DNA of 64,000 bases, from positions 21,722,501-21,786,500 of the forward strand of contig CM072338.1 of NCBI GenBank assembly GCA_036874045.1, read 5' to 3'. How positions within the stretch are numbered: position 1 is the stretch's first letter; each line of letters opens with the position of its first letter. Shown piece after piece: positions 12,775-24,959 of this stretch. Below the pieces are notes generated by a model. It did no database searches, was not told where the DNA came from, and saw only the letters and a program-made list of their open reading frames with translations. Position numbers and translations under genes: made by a program. The DNA comes from Cymodocea nodosa. Its lineage: Eukaryota; Streptophyta; Magnoliopsida; Alismatales; Cymodoceaceae.

Positions 12775-14466
12775 ATGGAAAGCTCTCCCTCTTCAAAGCC
12801 AGAGCTGGTGATACCACAGCAGCCCACTTCTGAAAACTCAGCGTCCAAGAAGAGAAGGTGCTTTGCTTCGCGTGGGGCTGTTTGCTGTTACTTTTTCTTT
12901 CTACACAAGTGATGGTGCTGCTTCCCTCCACCCTTCCATTTCTGTCTATTCATTTGCTGCTTGTCTTTTTTGGAAATTAGAAAGATGGTTCAGAAGACCG
13001 TGATCACAGTGAAAGTCGATGAGAACACAGGGAAACAGAGGGGTGATGGTCCACCCTCTGATCGTTGGTCTTGGAGGAAGTATGGCCAGAAACCCATCAA
13101 AGGGTCCCCTTATCCAAGGTACCAAATACTTCCTTCTTCTTCTTCTTCTTCTTCTTCTTCTTCTTCTTGTGGCTGATCTTCAAATTATCTTCGTAACTAC
13201 TCTCTTTAATTTAATGCCTGGCACAGACAAGTAGGATTTGAACCACTGTTTTTTTTATTTTTATAACTGGATTGTTTTTATTTGAATACAAACCTAATAT
13301 CTCCTCCCTCGCAATAGAGTGGAAGACCAATAATTCACTGTACCGCCATGGATTTGGACTAAACTTTTTTCTGTTTGAAGATCTGCACTTGGTCGTGCGC
13401 ATTCTCCCGAGCAATCCATTATGAAGAAGTAACCTGCAAAAAAGCAAAAACATTGCTGCTTCTATAGTATCAAGTCCGTCTCCATAATCCGGCACCTTCG
13501 ATCAGCTCCCATCAAGTAGACTCGTTTTCTTCTGTCATTCCTTGATGGTTTTCTCTTAGGGTTTGATTTGGTTCAGATTTATCATAGTAAAGATTATAGA
13601 TAATCAGGATACTCATGAAAAAAAAAATCTTGATATTTATCTGATAATCTTGTTTATTTGAGATTTATCAAATTTATGTTTTCAATTATGTACAATTTGT
13701 TATGTCAAATTAAATTATTTAAAATTTATCATCATCTTCTCCCCCATCATCCGAAACAAATGAAACCTGCTTCTCAAGTTATCAGGATCTCCAACTATTA
13801 CTTTTGAAAAAATACAGTTATCATGTACATCCAATTTGTTTTGGGGTTGCTCACTCAAAGCAGCAAATATAAAATACCATGACTTCCATGGATGTTGGGC
13901 TCATTTTTTTCATTAACTTAGATAGTTTGGCAACATTCTCTTCTTGGAAGTGACCATTTTTACTACCAAATTTCAGGGGCTACTACAGGTGTAGCACTTC
14001 CAAGGGCTGTTCCGCCAAAAAACAAGTACAGAGATGCAGGACTGATCCATCCAAGCTCATCATAACTTACACGTCGGTTCACAACCATCCGGGTCTGGAC
14101 GTCCATGTCCAATCCGCCACAGTGGAAGACGTTCATAACCAAGATAGTTCAGAACCGGCCACTGCCAAACGAGAACCTGACAATTGTGACAACACTGAGG
14201 TTGAATTACCCTCACCCAACTCTTCAAAGGACGACCGCCCTCAGACTGAACAGGCAGCGAAGAACGGCCATGATCAAGCAAGTGCCCTCTTTGGGGAAGA
14301 TGGTGCTCTTCCCCACCCACAAGCCATGGCCTCATCAACAACACAGCAACCATCATGTGAAGTGTCTGATTTCTTTGATGAGCTTGAAGAGCTGCCCATC
14401 TCCACATCCTTCACGAGCTTGATGAGGAGCAGCTTCTTTGACGAGAGGATTCTCCTCCCTTCTTAG
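12775..14466 (+). CDS. WRKY transcription factor, group IIe
   Basis: Three exons (12775-12857, 12981-13118, 13977-14466) join in frame to 236 residues. The DNA-binding domain has WRKYGQK at residues 59-65 and a C-X5-C-X23-H-X-H zinc site (C79, C85, H109, H111). It is preceded by a basic KKRRK patch at 25-29. The second intron splits the arginine codon of PRG inside the domain, the conserved intron position of most WRKY genes. This zinc pattern and the neighbouring PIKGSPYPR words place it in group IIe, close to Arabidopsis WRKY65/69. WRKY proteins bind W-boxes (TTGAC) in the nucleus. The C-terminal half is acidic and serine-rich, including a [10 protein letters not shown] stretch (acidic, possibly activating). 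The start codon is the first ATG in frame and gives the usual short N-terminus of this subgroup; the Arabidopsis relatives are slightly longer. Confidence 0.93.
13134..13168 (+). repeat. TTC microsatellite in a WRKY intron
   Basis: About twelve TTC units lie 16 bases after the donor of the second WRKY intron. It is a likely length-variable site. Confidence 0.9.
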
Positions 14467-14469
14467 CGT

Positions 14470-15590
14470 ATAGCATGTAATCTATTACATCACCCCCGCT
14501 GATCGTTTTCTGGTTCCTTTGTGTAGATCAATTTCCCTGTTTTCTACATGGATGTGCTTCGGTGATTGTCTCCAACTCCAAAGCGTCCCCATACTTTGGT
14601 AAAGCTGTGGAAATCAATTATTGAAACACAGTTGGGAGGTTTGTATCACAATGATGTCTTTTCCTAGATCACGGGTACATTAATTTTGACGCATTAAAAT
14701 TAAAGAAGAAATAATATCAGTACATTTATTAAAAATCTCGATAATATTGATAACAGATGTAATATTGGTGACATTACAAGAATTTAAAATAATCAATCAA
14801 AAATCATTGAGAAAATTATTCATCAGCTATTTTCCTTTTGAATGTCTAGGATGATTAACTATACCATTGATTGTTCTTCCTTGCTTTTAAAGGAGGATGA
14901 ATATCTCAGATTTTGAAAAATCATTTTGAGAAGATGCCAAACTTTCATATGATTTGTCCCCAACCAAGATCATTGGATTTGGACGATTCTCTTCTTCCCC
15001 TCAATTCTTCGATATTAACCTCATTCTCCCTCCTCTCTTCCCGCCTCTCCGGCTTGAAGACTCTTTTTCCTTGAATGTTGCCATAATTGGTTATGATAAT
15101 TAGCCTCCTCTTCTGTGCGATTTCCTCAATGCCTCCTTCGGATACAACGAGATTCTCTTATGGGTGTCCAAAAGAAATAACATCATAGGCACCTACAAGA
15201 ATCTTATCTCCAATTGTATTTTCGAAAATAAATAAATAAAATGAAGAAACCAAAGAACCGACATGAACCATTTGATACCAACCTGAGAAATAAACTATTG
15301 ATCCTCATCACCCACATTGCGAAAACTGAACGATCTACCAAAGATTGCTTTCTTTGAGGTATATCACTTACAGAATGGAGAAGCCATCTTGGGCTCAACG
15401 ACATGTTTACAACTTATAACACGTCTATTTTGCATCTTCATCTTTTGAGATTATGGTCACCTCCTAGCTATCTGGGCCAGTTTTCCCTTCCAAGGGATGA
15501 AGCGAAGGTTTTCTCCATTCTCCGTTGTTTTTTTTTTTTACATGCAATGAAAGGTGTTAATTTATTTATCAAAGAAGAAATTAGTTAATT
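14470..15590. other. WRKY 3' flank and spacer
   Basis: This holds the 3' UTR and flank of the WRKY gene and mixed-composition spacer. Short open frames here show no motif. Confidence 0.5.
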
Positions 15591-15594
15591 AGCG

Positions 15595-15876
15595 CTGCAA
15601 GATATCTGAGGATGAGGATGAAAGGAAAAATGGACCTGCAAACCGTTACCTTCGCAGATGATCTCGCATTCTCAGGTGATGCAAGCATTGATGAAGTCCG
15701 CTCCCCTAAAGAATGTCCCGGATAACTATGTAAAGGCATACGAGACAAAAGTTAATCCATTCTTCGGGCAACAGGTTCAGGAAGATTGTAGACAATATAT
15801 ATATCAGATTTTGGGTATTTATTCGAAAGAAGTGGATAAGAGATACATGGGCAGCTACTTAGCCGAAAATAATTGA
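15595..15876 (+). pseudogene. unassigned exon-like fragment, frame-broken
   Basis: A plus-strand stretch with balanced amino-acid composition ends in TGA at 15874-15876. The second part (from about 15658) reads through 72 codons and includes YETKVNPFFGQQVQEDCRQY. The part before it (KISEDEDERKNGPANRYLRR, about 15598-15660) is in another frame and runs directly into it with no room for an intron. This looks like the end of a real protein that has lost its upstream exons and gained a frameshift. I do not recognise the family. Confidence 0.35.
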
Positions 15877-16406
15877 AAGCAGTTCTCTAGCATTAAGGAG
15901 AAAAGGGAAAGGAAAGCCGAGTAGATGTTATTATCCTAGGCAGAGGAAACAACTATGATCAAAACATCCCTGATCTCCGCACCCTGTTCAAAAAAGCTCA
16001 ATGCAAAAAAATAGATCCAATCTGCAGAATTTTTTTGGATTAGAACAAGCTTAAACTAAATGGAAAGAATCAAATCATTCAAAAAAAAAAAAGCTTCATG
16101 GAAAATGTTGCCATCTACATTTTTCATTTTGAAATCTCAGGTTAGTTTGTGGAACTTCAAGGGCCTATCATACTAGCAAATGTTTTACATACAAACCGAA
16201 AACATGAGTATAATATCACTGTACACAGACTTCTACAATTTCTAGCTACTTAACAGTCAACACGATCCATAACCAGATAGAAGAAAACATCAAAAAATTA
16301 CCCAAAATGTAAAACTTCAATCATTACCTGATGCAATCCGTATCATTAAATGAAACAAGAACTCAAGAGCAACATACCCATAGCTATGCAACAAGTCCCC
16401 CTGTGT

Positions 16407-16820
16407 CTAGTCAATAGCAATGATCAAAAAGCCAACGGAGACGTACATCAGGAACACTGGATAGAATGCCAAGGCTTTCCGTCTCGGGGAAACAGCAGCA
16501 CTCAAGAACGGGTATGCTGCCCATGAACTCCAAACCAATGTTATGGGCACAAGAATTAGTTTGAGTATTACACTACCGGTGAACATGCAGACTAAGGCTC
16601 CAACATCCAGTGGGAACAGGCAATAGCCAAGAAGACTAAGACTCTGGAAGAATATTATATGCCCACCCTGACAAATAAATTAATCAGAGGCCTTTGGTGG
16701 ATGCCCAAGAAGAAAACTAAGAAGCCCAAAATAAGAGTTGCTTACCAAGAGTAACACATTGAGGGTAAGAATTATAGCACCAGCTGCGAGAACGGCAAAT
16801 ACGAAAGCAAACACCTCAGA
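16407..16820 (-). pseudogene. YIP4: truncated YIP4/YIPF6-type Golgi membrane protein (last two exons)
   Basis: Two minus-strand exons (16746-16820 and 16407-16667) splice in phase 0 to the C-terminal 111 residues of a Yip1-domain protein. Telltale segments are [38 protein letters not shown] and [19 protein letters not shown], ending IAID before TAG at 16407-16409. YIP4 proteins sit in the trans-Golgi network, work with ECHIDNA and affect secretion of cell-wall material. A splice acceptor remains just above 16820, but the N-terminal cytosolic part and the first membrane segment (normally ending with a DLWGPFFF-like stretch) are absent from the 1.3 kb before the INO80B gene, which lies on the same strand. 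The reading frame itself is undamaged. It is therefore a 5'-truncated copy, either recently broken or still transcribed from an unknown start; exons hidden farther away are unlikely but not excluded. Confidence 0.8.
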
Positions 16821-16823
16821 CTG

Positions 16824-18131
16824 GCAGGATTACAATAATCAAACAAATTAGAGAAATAAAAATATGGAACAGAGCTGCAAATTTTGAAGCAATGCTAGAT
16901 GGTTTAATGAATACAAACAGATAATACGAAAAGATAAGTAAAATTTACAACACTATTGAGCAGTGGATGATGTGGCAATTCAAGGAAAGAATATGAGACA
17001 CCTTGAAAGGAAATAAACAATTCTTTTATATTAGTGGAGGTTTCATGCGCAGATGGAGCTCCTGGAGTTAAAAAGGATGGAAATAAATGACAGTAAAATA
17101 GAAGGAATCGAATCAGCACTTGGGACAAATGGGCACTTTTCTAGGCTTGTTTAAGAATAAGCTCCTTGATACAAAGGGTAAAGTTATATCTTATTCTATA
17201 AGAGTAGCCTTAGTACAAAGGTTGACGAAAATTAACCTGTTGAAGAGTATTAGGACATTATGTAGGTGTTGTATGTTACATGTAAGTTTAGTCTTACATT
17301 GCTGACTATAAATTTTCACATTTCACAATTCATTTTAAGCTGAGTACCATAGCTGTAACTGTCTCAATGTCATATTAAGAGGATCCACGTCATTAGTGTG
17401 CTGTGAGATCTACTGGTAGAATAATGATCTAGCATAGAGTTGAACTCTAAAACTTCTCATTCCTTTCTTTTTATCTTAGCTAGCAGAAGACGAAATCGTC
17501 TTACGGTATTGCATCTGACAGATCATTATGTCATGGGCTGGTGAGGAACTTGGACCTAAATCCACTACCCTCTCCTCCTTGCCTTGCCAAACTAACGTTT
17601 GAGTCAAGGTCCTCCTCCATCCTTGTGTCTTCCAATTTTCCCTGACATCTTAACTTCCATTTCCTTTTAGATTTAGAAAAACAGGAAAGTGGACTGGTGA
17701 GATCGATTTTGTTAAGTAGTACAACAGTCCTGACGTTTTACCTTTGTTCTAGATTTTCAAAACAATATTCAAGTGCGCAAGTATAAAATGGTATCCATGG
17801 CAGGCAAGAACAAAACAAGGAGAGGTGTAGCCGGGCTCGTGCATTGGCATCCGTCCCCCCCCCCCAATCTTAACTTCAATTTCTTTTTAAATTTGGAAAA
17901 AGAAAAAGGAAGAATCTCGTCATCTTCATCTATATTTTGCTCGCAGCCTCAAGAGAAAAAAGAAATAAATTGTTCGCTAGTGCAATAATATTTGTAGTGG
18001 ATTTAGAGTTCGACCCAATTAAATAACCACATAAACGAGAAATAACGAACCACAAAAAAATTTCCTCGTTCAGATATGCACATTTTCTTCTCCAGCTTTT
18101 GAGCCAACAAAAATCTTGGTAACAAATATAA
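16824..18131. other. spacer between YIP4 remnant and INO80B
   Basis: I searched the minus strand here for missing YIP4 exons and saw none. Two similar blocks near 17645-17690 and 17870-17915 (cttaacttc...ttttta.attt.gaaaaa) suggest a small local duplication. Nothing else was recognised. Confidence 0.45.
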
Positions 18132-21005
18132 TCAGCACGTTGTCAATTGCTGCCCGTTCTGCCGAACTGCACGGTAGCACTGAAGACTGCAAAGTGGAAG
18201 ATTTGACTTGGAATCACGATACTTGTAGGGATTAGTGCATGAAGGGCCGGCACATTTCTCTCGAGGAGGAGGGTAACTGCATCAACGGAGTCACAGATAA
18301 ACAGTACGTTCACAAGTGTAGGTCAAAGAGTACAAAGCAGCAAGCAGGCACTGAAACGCATGATTAGATCACTTGCAAATTATAATAGGCAGAATCTGTG
18401 AAACGAAAACAGCCAAGGAAACATGATTTGCTGAACTCTGACCTGCATGGTTTTGAGTTGAATATACTCGGGAGATCTACAGACTCTGGAAATGTTACAG
18501 TTGTTCCAGTTGGTCCTATGGTCCATCTGACCATGTTTGGTTCTATTGCCATTGATTTAGCAGCTCTCACCTATGCAGCAGGACATGTACTTCATCAAAC
18601 GATGTGCATATCATGCCATGCCATAAGGTATAATAAATTCAGAAAAACGTGTACCTTTGCCAATTCATCACGCCTTTTACGCAACTTGTCTTCACGTTTC
18701 TTCCGACTAGAATCCTGCCCTAGTATTTTCCTAATTGCCTCAGCCTACCAGAACAAAAAAAATATAAATAATTCCAAGACAGATTTGCAACAAATTAAAA
18801 ATGACATCATAAAAATACATACCTCAGATTCCCTAGCAGCCTTCTCTACTTGCAACCGACGCCTCTGAGCTGCTTCAGCTTTCTTCAGTTGTTGCTCAAC
18901 TTCAGAAAGTTTTTCCTTTTGCCCTGTCATGGCATAATAAACTAAGCATCACAGACAATAAAGAAAATTGAAATAACTGTGTAAATTAATTGTTTACTTC
19001 GTGGAGGTGCTGGAGGCAGCCCATCTGGAAACTCAATCAAACTGGTACGGGCCCCACCTGATCCATTTTTACCAGATTGAAGGGCCCGCTGACGAGTTGT
19101 AAGGGAAATCTCCCTTCTACCATCAGTTGAATCCAAGGGCTCTCTCAACTTCGACTCAGGGCCAGCATCAGACCCATGTTCTTCCTCGTCAACATAATCT
19201 ATATCTTCAGCCTCCCTATCTGACCTTGACTTCTTCCTTGCTTCCTTGGATCGTCGAGACAAATCAAACTCATCATCCTCTTCATACCCAACTTTCCGAA
19301 TTTTAGTCATCTTTGATTGTTTTTTGTCATTAATAACCTCCCGTTTGCCAGGTTCTGCCTCTGCTACAGGGTCGACACTGGCCTTCGATCTTTTTAGCCT
19401 CTCAAGGTATCGAATCTCGTCATCTTCATCTTCATCTGATTCTCCATCTAATACACGCTTTTTAGGAACCCTCTTGCTCTTCCGGACTGGTTCAGAAGAA
19501 CCAAGTGTCTTAAAGGATTGTTTGCTAGATGCATGTGACACCTCCTTAGAGGCTTGGAAAACACCTCCCTTGTTCCATCGGTCTCCTTGTAAGCCATTAC
19601 CACATTCTGGAGGAGAATAACCATCTTCAGAATTGTCCTGTTGAAGTGATGGCAGATGAGCACAACCCATTAATCATCAGTACTAAACACAAAAGATAAG
19701 GATAATGTAATGTGCACAGTTCCGGTGATCAAACATTAATGCATTACACTAGGCACAGTTCATGAACAGCTTATTGATTGATATTTATTGCTATTACAAT
19801 GCTGAATGCCAGATTTGTCCTGAAGAAAATTAGTGACAGCATTATCCATCATAAAATTCTACTGAAGAAAATGAATATACAGAACCAACCAATGATGCAT
19901 AAACATAATTATTTAGTATTTATGCCCAGTCAATATGAATAAATTAAGAGGTAAAACTCACTGTCATTCTGAGAACAGTAATGCAATAATATTTGGCACA
20001 ATATAAATGCTGGAAAAATAGTCCCACATGAATTAAGTACAAGATGAAAAATGGTTAATATGGAAAAGGACCTATTCACTCATAGCCAATGAGTTTTAAG
20101 TTGAATATTTATATTTCAATATGGTATCAAAGCAGAAAGATATTACTAGGCTTATACATGTACCTTAAGAAAATACTTGTAGGACTTAACAAAGGCCACA
20201 CAAGTGAAGGGAACATTGGAAAAATAGTTCCGCATGGATTAAGTAAAAGATGAGAAATGGTTATTATATAGAAAATGACCACTTCACTCATAGCCAATTC
20301 GTTTTGAGTTGGATGTCCTCATTTCAACAATAAAAGTACCTGTAGGTTAAGCTTTTGCCGTTGCCTAGTTGCATCTGAAGAACGTGGGGGCTTCAATGGT
20401 CCACCAGCAGAAGCACCTTCTGAATTTGACTTTGCATGTATTGTATGTGTCACGCCACCCACTTTAAGCTTGACTTTTCTCAGCTTGTTCTCAGCTGAAG
20501 CATTGGAAGCACCACCATGTTGACCCAGATTATGACCATTGCCATTGGCAGAGTTAATAAAAGTATCAGAAGATCTCGGTAAAATTTCAGAAATCTCTTT
20601 GACCTTGCCTATGCTTCTCCAACTACCTGAAGCAGCACCTTCATAATTCATGCTTCTCCCATAGTCACTGCTCTTATCATGGGTTCCATCATCATGTTCA
20701 GCAGCAGATACATCATTTTTTCTAATCCTTTTAGAAGAGGTTAAACCTCCAATTCTATTTACAGATGAAATTTTCAAAGTTGAGCTGTTCAGACTAAACT
20801 CTTTCCTCTGGATTCCTGCATCATAACTCCCACTCTCTGAGGATTGCTTACTAGCATTATCAGGAGATGGTGCAGATGAAAGAGGTGAAGCACCATAATC
20901 CTCTAAGAATGGTTGTGGGCTTGATCGAGGTTTCCTGGTTGTGCTGCTGCGCTTCTTTGTAACAGTAGTATTGAATCCAGAACCTCCAAAAGAATCCATG
21001 CTCAT
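18132..21005 (-). CDS. INO80B: INO80 chromatin-remodelling complex subunit B (IES2/PAPA-1, HIT-type zinc finger)
   Basis: Six minus-strand exons (20340-21005, 18998-19637, 18823-18923, 18655-18744, 18443-18570, 18132-18276) join without a frame break to 589 residues. The first 390 residues are low-complexity, serine-rich and then acidic/basic, as expected for this nuclear protein. The PAPA-1 region spans about 398-500, starting at LTTRQRALQ and including FPDGLPPAPP and a charged coiled-coil-like KAEAAQRRR...DSSRKKREDK stretch. A short C-terminal HIT-like zinc finger follows with C550, C555, C571 and C575, the pattern seen in plant INO80B homologues. IES2 subunits stimulate the nucleosome-sliding activity of INO80 and link to H2A.Z dynamics. 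I chose the ATG at 21005; a second in-frame ATG lies at 20999. An acceptor just upstream suggests a long 5'-UTR intron reaching a GC-rich leader near 24.6 kb. A miniature retrotransposon sits in the first coding intron. Confidence 0.92.
20008..20329 (+). mobile_element. TRIM-type miniature LTR retrotransposon
   Basis: Two direct repeats of about 115 bp (20008-20121 and 20214-20329, roughly 80% alike by eye) flank a 92 bp centre. Directly after the first repeat is TGGTATCAAAGC (20122-20133), a primer-binding site matching initiator-methionine tRNA. Directly before the second is a purine run (aagtgaaggga, 20203-20213). The first LTR starts with TG and the second ends in CA, and the whole is flanked by the identical 5 bp ATAAA (20003-20007 and 20330-20334). 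It has no coding capacity. It lies in the first coding intron of INO80B, antisense to the gene, and its target duplication overlaps the donor-proximal intron bases. Confidence 0.82.
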
Positions 21006-21019
21006 GTAGATCACCTTGG

Positions 21020-22880
21020 AGGTGGCTGCACTTAGCTATTATCTACTGTATAAATGACAGAAAAATTTGAAAACAAGATAATTAGATTACTAGAGAAGAT
21101 AAGCAATCAATAGCTAGGCATCTGTGAGACAGGTACAGAAAGAACAATTATCCTATCATAATCACCCAATTCCAAAATAAACAAAAAAGTAAAAACCATT
21201 AGCATATTACAAGACTTATGAACAGAAGGAAAAAGGAATTTCTGGGGATGCATTAAATACAATACTTCCAAATGAATAAAGGGGAATTGTTTGTCATAGA
21301 GATTTAATTTTTGAACTTGTCAAGATAGTTAAATACTTAAATTTTAAAACTACATTACACACTAAGATGATGGAGACTTAATTTTTAATATATTTGAATA
21401 TTTTCATGATGTTAAAAAGTTGCAAATATTGGTCAAAAAGAGACAATGAAATCTGTTTGTGGTTTAAAATTTGAACCTACCAAATCAGTTCTTCAGTATT
21501 AGTGGTTAAGTTAAGCTGTTGTACCAACGTTCTAGCATTTTTATTTGAGTTTTGACCACAGAACACAGTCATTTTGTTCCAGAATCAAATTTCCAGTCAG
21601 ATGCATCCAGTCTTTTGGACTTTCTTCAATATCATTCATTTATAACAGTCTCTTTTGAAGATTCTTTGGAGATATTTTATTTTGGGACCTTTTCATCAAT
21701 TCTCAAAGAGCAAAAACCTCTTTCTCAAATTCTGCTTCATCTATCATATTAAGAGAAATCTTCCACACATATTAGTGAGTGCCCAGAGATACCCTTATAT
21801 CAAATAACAACTTTCCAATAATACTAGATTAATTTTCTATAATTTTTATATCTACAATTAATTCTATCATTCAATAAATGTAAGTTTACTATTGCATGTT
21901 GTAATAATCGTCAAATAATATCAACTTAATTTACTATAATTTATATGACTACAATCAATTCAATCATTCAAGTATTCAACCGTTAAAATTCAAATCAAAA
22001 AGTAAATTTATTATTGCAATTTAAATTTATCAATTTAAATTTAAATTTTATTTTTAAAATATTATGAAGTATTTCCCATGGAGCAATCTTGTTGTAATCT
22101 CTCAGCTCAAAGCCTTCTATATAATCAACCATAAATTCTAAGAAGTTTCCCAATTCTTGGAAAGGAGAAAAATGGTGGGAAGTTGGGAACCTCTCGACAT
22201 AGTAGTGTATAAGTGAATAGATGTGGGAGATGCCGATAGCGGCATAAAAATTATGCCTCTTTTTGTGTGATGATTTCATTGTCAGATTGCAGAATAATGC
22301 ATCTAAACCTGGTGACACTAACGATTGATGCTGGTGCTGTAATCAAGCAGAACAGATTTTATAGTCTTCCAACAAATTTGATGAACAGGGATTGATGTAT
22401 TTCCATCATAAAGCATAAAGGTTTTGGTTCCATCTTGGTTTGAAAGAATTTGGAGCCTCACCAATATGAGACTATCAGGCCAGCATGATGTGATTTTAAG
22501 TGATTTCAAACTTCACCAACTTTGGAGACATGACTTCCTGGCTACTATGAAAAAAGCATGGAAAAAAAAGTAAGATGCAGGACGAGGACGATTGTGTAAG
22601 GTCCACCCTATAGTTACTTTGATGATTAGAAAACCAAAGCAAGATAAGGCAGAAGTAGATGAAGACGTTCAGCAAGAGGAAGCAAGGTCACATGAGAGAA
22701 GATCGAGAAGAAATTTAAGAAGTACAACAAAAAATCAAAAAAATGAAATTTTCAGTGAAAGATTGGCCATTGTTAATGGTTAAATATTTATTTTGTTTAG
22801 ATGTATTTGTAGCTTCTCTCTCATGGCTCATAGATTACATTGCATGTAGAATAGAAATATGCATCATTACCTCATAGTTC
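21020..22880 (-). other. probable INO80B 5'-UTR intron, left part
   Basis: This is AT-rich DNA upstream of the INO80B start. An acceptor-like gtgcag lies about 20 bases before the start codon. The short plus frame at 22592-22783 is rich in charged residues and carries no recognised motif. Confidence 0.35.
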
Positions 22881-22884
22881 TTAT

Positions 22885-23936
22885 CTAGTGATTTTCAACT
22901 GTGCCTAGGTGGTTAACTGAAATATCAATCTCTCAACAGATATAATTTCATTATAAATTCATGCACATCAGTCTATTGAAAAACAGTCAACCAAGCAGTC
23001 TCGGTTAACCAGACACCATGGTATTTGAACACTTCATCTACATTATTAACCATTGTCATTATCATTTATCATGGTCCAATATACATAACATAGCTTTACA
23101 ATCATATGGCCAACTGGACATTTTCAGTTAACCAAACATACTTAACTCGTAAGTCATAATGTCTTCTATCAACTGAAAGTGGGTCAGCTAACCACAGAAC
23201 TGGCCAGAGGGGTATTCGTTCAACCAAAAGGAGCAGTCCACCGAACTACCATATTTATTGAAAAAGAAGCAATAGTTAAGTCAAACATTACTTTGCTTAG
23301 AAAAACAAAGTATTTGAATGCTAGACTATTCAATCAACTAAATTAGTCAAATGTTAAACATAATTTTCTAGTCTTTAATCACATCTTTGACCAAATGAAT
23401 TTATAAATAGGGATCATGTCTTCACATAGAATGTATCTTGAATACTCGCTCTCTTGTCCTTAAATTCTCAATGCCATCACTCTCCAACAAGTTTCATTTG
23501 GATTTTGATCACAATTCACATCCATTGCAAGCATCTAGGAAAGTCATCTTTAGGGGGAGCGCAAGCTATTGTAAAATTGTAACGAAAAATCATGAAGCTC
23601 AGGTCCTAATGCTGTGAAGATGACCTTAAGGCGTGAGGAGTACAACTTTGGCTTATTGAGGTAAGGAGGCAAAGGTTTTTGCTCAATTGTGTAAAGAGTT
23701 GTGGCGTAAACTTGAGAAAACACCAAGAATTAGTGGATAGGCTCAAGCAAGAGGCTTGAGAAGTGAATGTAGACCAATTGGGTGAACCACTATAAATCTT
23801 ATGTGTCTTTCTATTCATTGCAGCTAATATTTCATTTATTCATTCAATTTCGTAACATTCTCTCATCATCTTGTGCTTAATTTTGTAATGATAATTTCTT
23901 CTCTATTCACCCCCTCTAAAGAATCCTTCAATCTTA
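22885..23936 (+). mobile_element. copia-type LTR remnant (solo LTR-like)
   Basis: Features typical of long plant copia LTRs appear in order. First come repeated words around ggttaacc/cagtcaacc (22910-23240). Then a tttagggggagcgcaagc word (about 23550) is followed by gaaccactataaatct (about 23785). The end is ttctctattcaccccctct (about 23901), a phrase commonly found at the end of SIRE/Maximus-like LTRs. No gag-pol frame is adjacent, so a solo LTR or truncated copy is likely. Boundaries are approximate. Confidence 0.45.
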
Positions 23937-24577
23937 TCAGATTGCACATACCCATTGCTTGGAAGCTGTCTTGATTCCCCTGAGAGCAGCTGTGACGAAG
24001 CCTCTGACAGGAGAAGCAGAAGTAAATGTGGAGAACGGAAGGGGCTGTTCTAACATGGTGGCAGGAAGAGCGAGAAGTGAAGATCAGGAACTCGATCCTA
24101 GAGTGGCAGGTTACTACTACGACAAGGGAAAGAGGATTAATGAACGCGTAAGATTGTTTTCATTTTTAAGTCAGTGAAATAGCTATTTAATCATGTTTAC
24201 CAATCCTTCGTAAATAATCAGGAGGACAGCACGGCATTAAACTACTAACTAAATTCAAGAAAAAGAGTTGAGGGGATGAAATACCTCAAAAGATTCAGGA
24301 ACACCAATACAGAATGAAAGACATGCAAGATAAATCAACACCAAAAAAATGATTCGATGCCCAAAGGAACAAGATCACCAGACACGAAAGGGAAAAGGAA
24401 CTACAGCATCAAAGCATATGCGCAAGAAACGAATCAACAATGCTTGCCTGAGAGGACCAACCAAGATCAGCAACGCATCCAAGAAAACCCAACACAGCCG
24501 GAGAAAATCAAACCGACCCAGATCGGCGATCCGTACCCCTCAACACCGATCACCAAGCCACGGCGAAAAGCCGTCAC

Positions 24578-24760
24578 CTTCGTCGCCGAGCGGACCAGGT
24601 TGGGGAAACGGATAAAGAGAAAATAGCGTGAGGCGGTAGAAGGCGAGAGAGGGACGGGTGAGGAGCTAGGGTTAGGGTGGAGAAAGGGGGACACCGTGCA
24701 CCCAGGAAAGGCACGGAGGCTGGGATATGAATGATAATGGTGGTGGTGACGATGACAAGG
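24578..24760 (-). promoter_or_regulatory. probable INO80B leader exon / promoter region
   Basis: On the minus strand a pyrimidine-rich, GC-rich stretch containing ccctaaccctagctcc leads to a good splice donor (gacgaag/gtgacgg, exon end at 24578). It could splice to the acceptor next to the INO80B start codon at 21005. All longer frames here lack motifs and look like leader DNA. Transcript data would be decisive. Confidence 0.4.
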
Positions 24761-24959
24761 TCCATCCATCCGTGCGAATTTTCTCCGCCTTTCTCCTTTT
24801 TCGTTTATTCGATTCAATCAAACGATTCAAACCTCCCCCCCCTCTCCCGGACTTCCTGGGACGTCTGCTGCCCCGCTTCCTTTTAATCTTCTCACACCTC
24901 CGTGTCTTTTCAATCGTCAAAAAAGTGAGAGGGGTCGTGTTTATCGTGAATGATTTCAT

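Noticed and set aside
13228..13245. ggatttgaacc, like the reverse complement of a tRNA T-arm
   Set aside because: The neighbouring sequence cannot form acceptor, D and anticodon stems on either strand; it lies inside the WRKY intron.
24349..24959. Overlapping frames of 63-116 codons on both strands
   Set aside because: They lie in a GC-rich leader/promoter-like block, lack motifs and contradict each other; better read as INO80B leader DNA.
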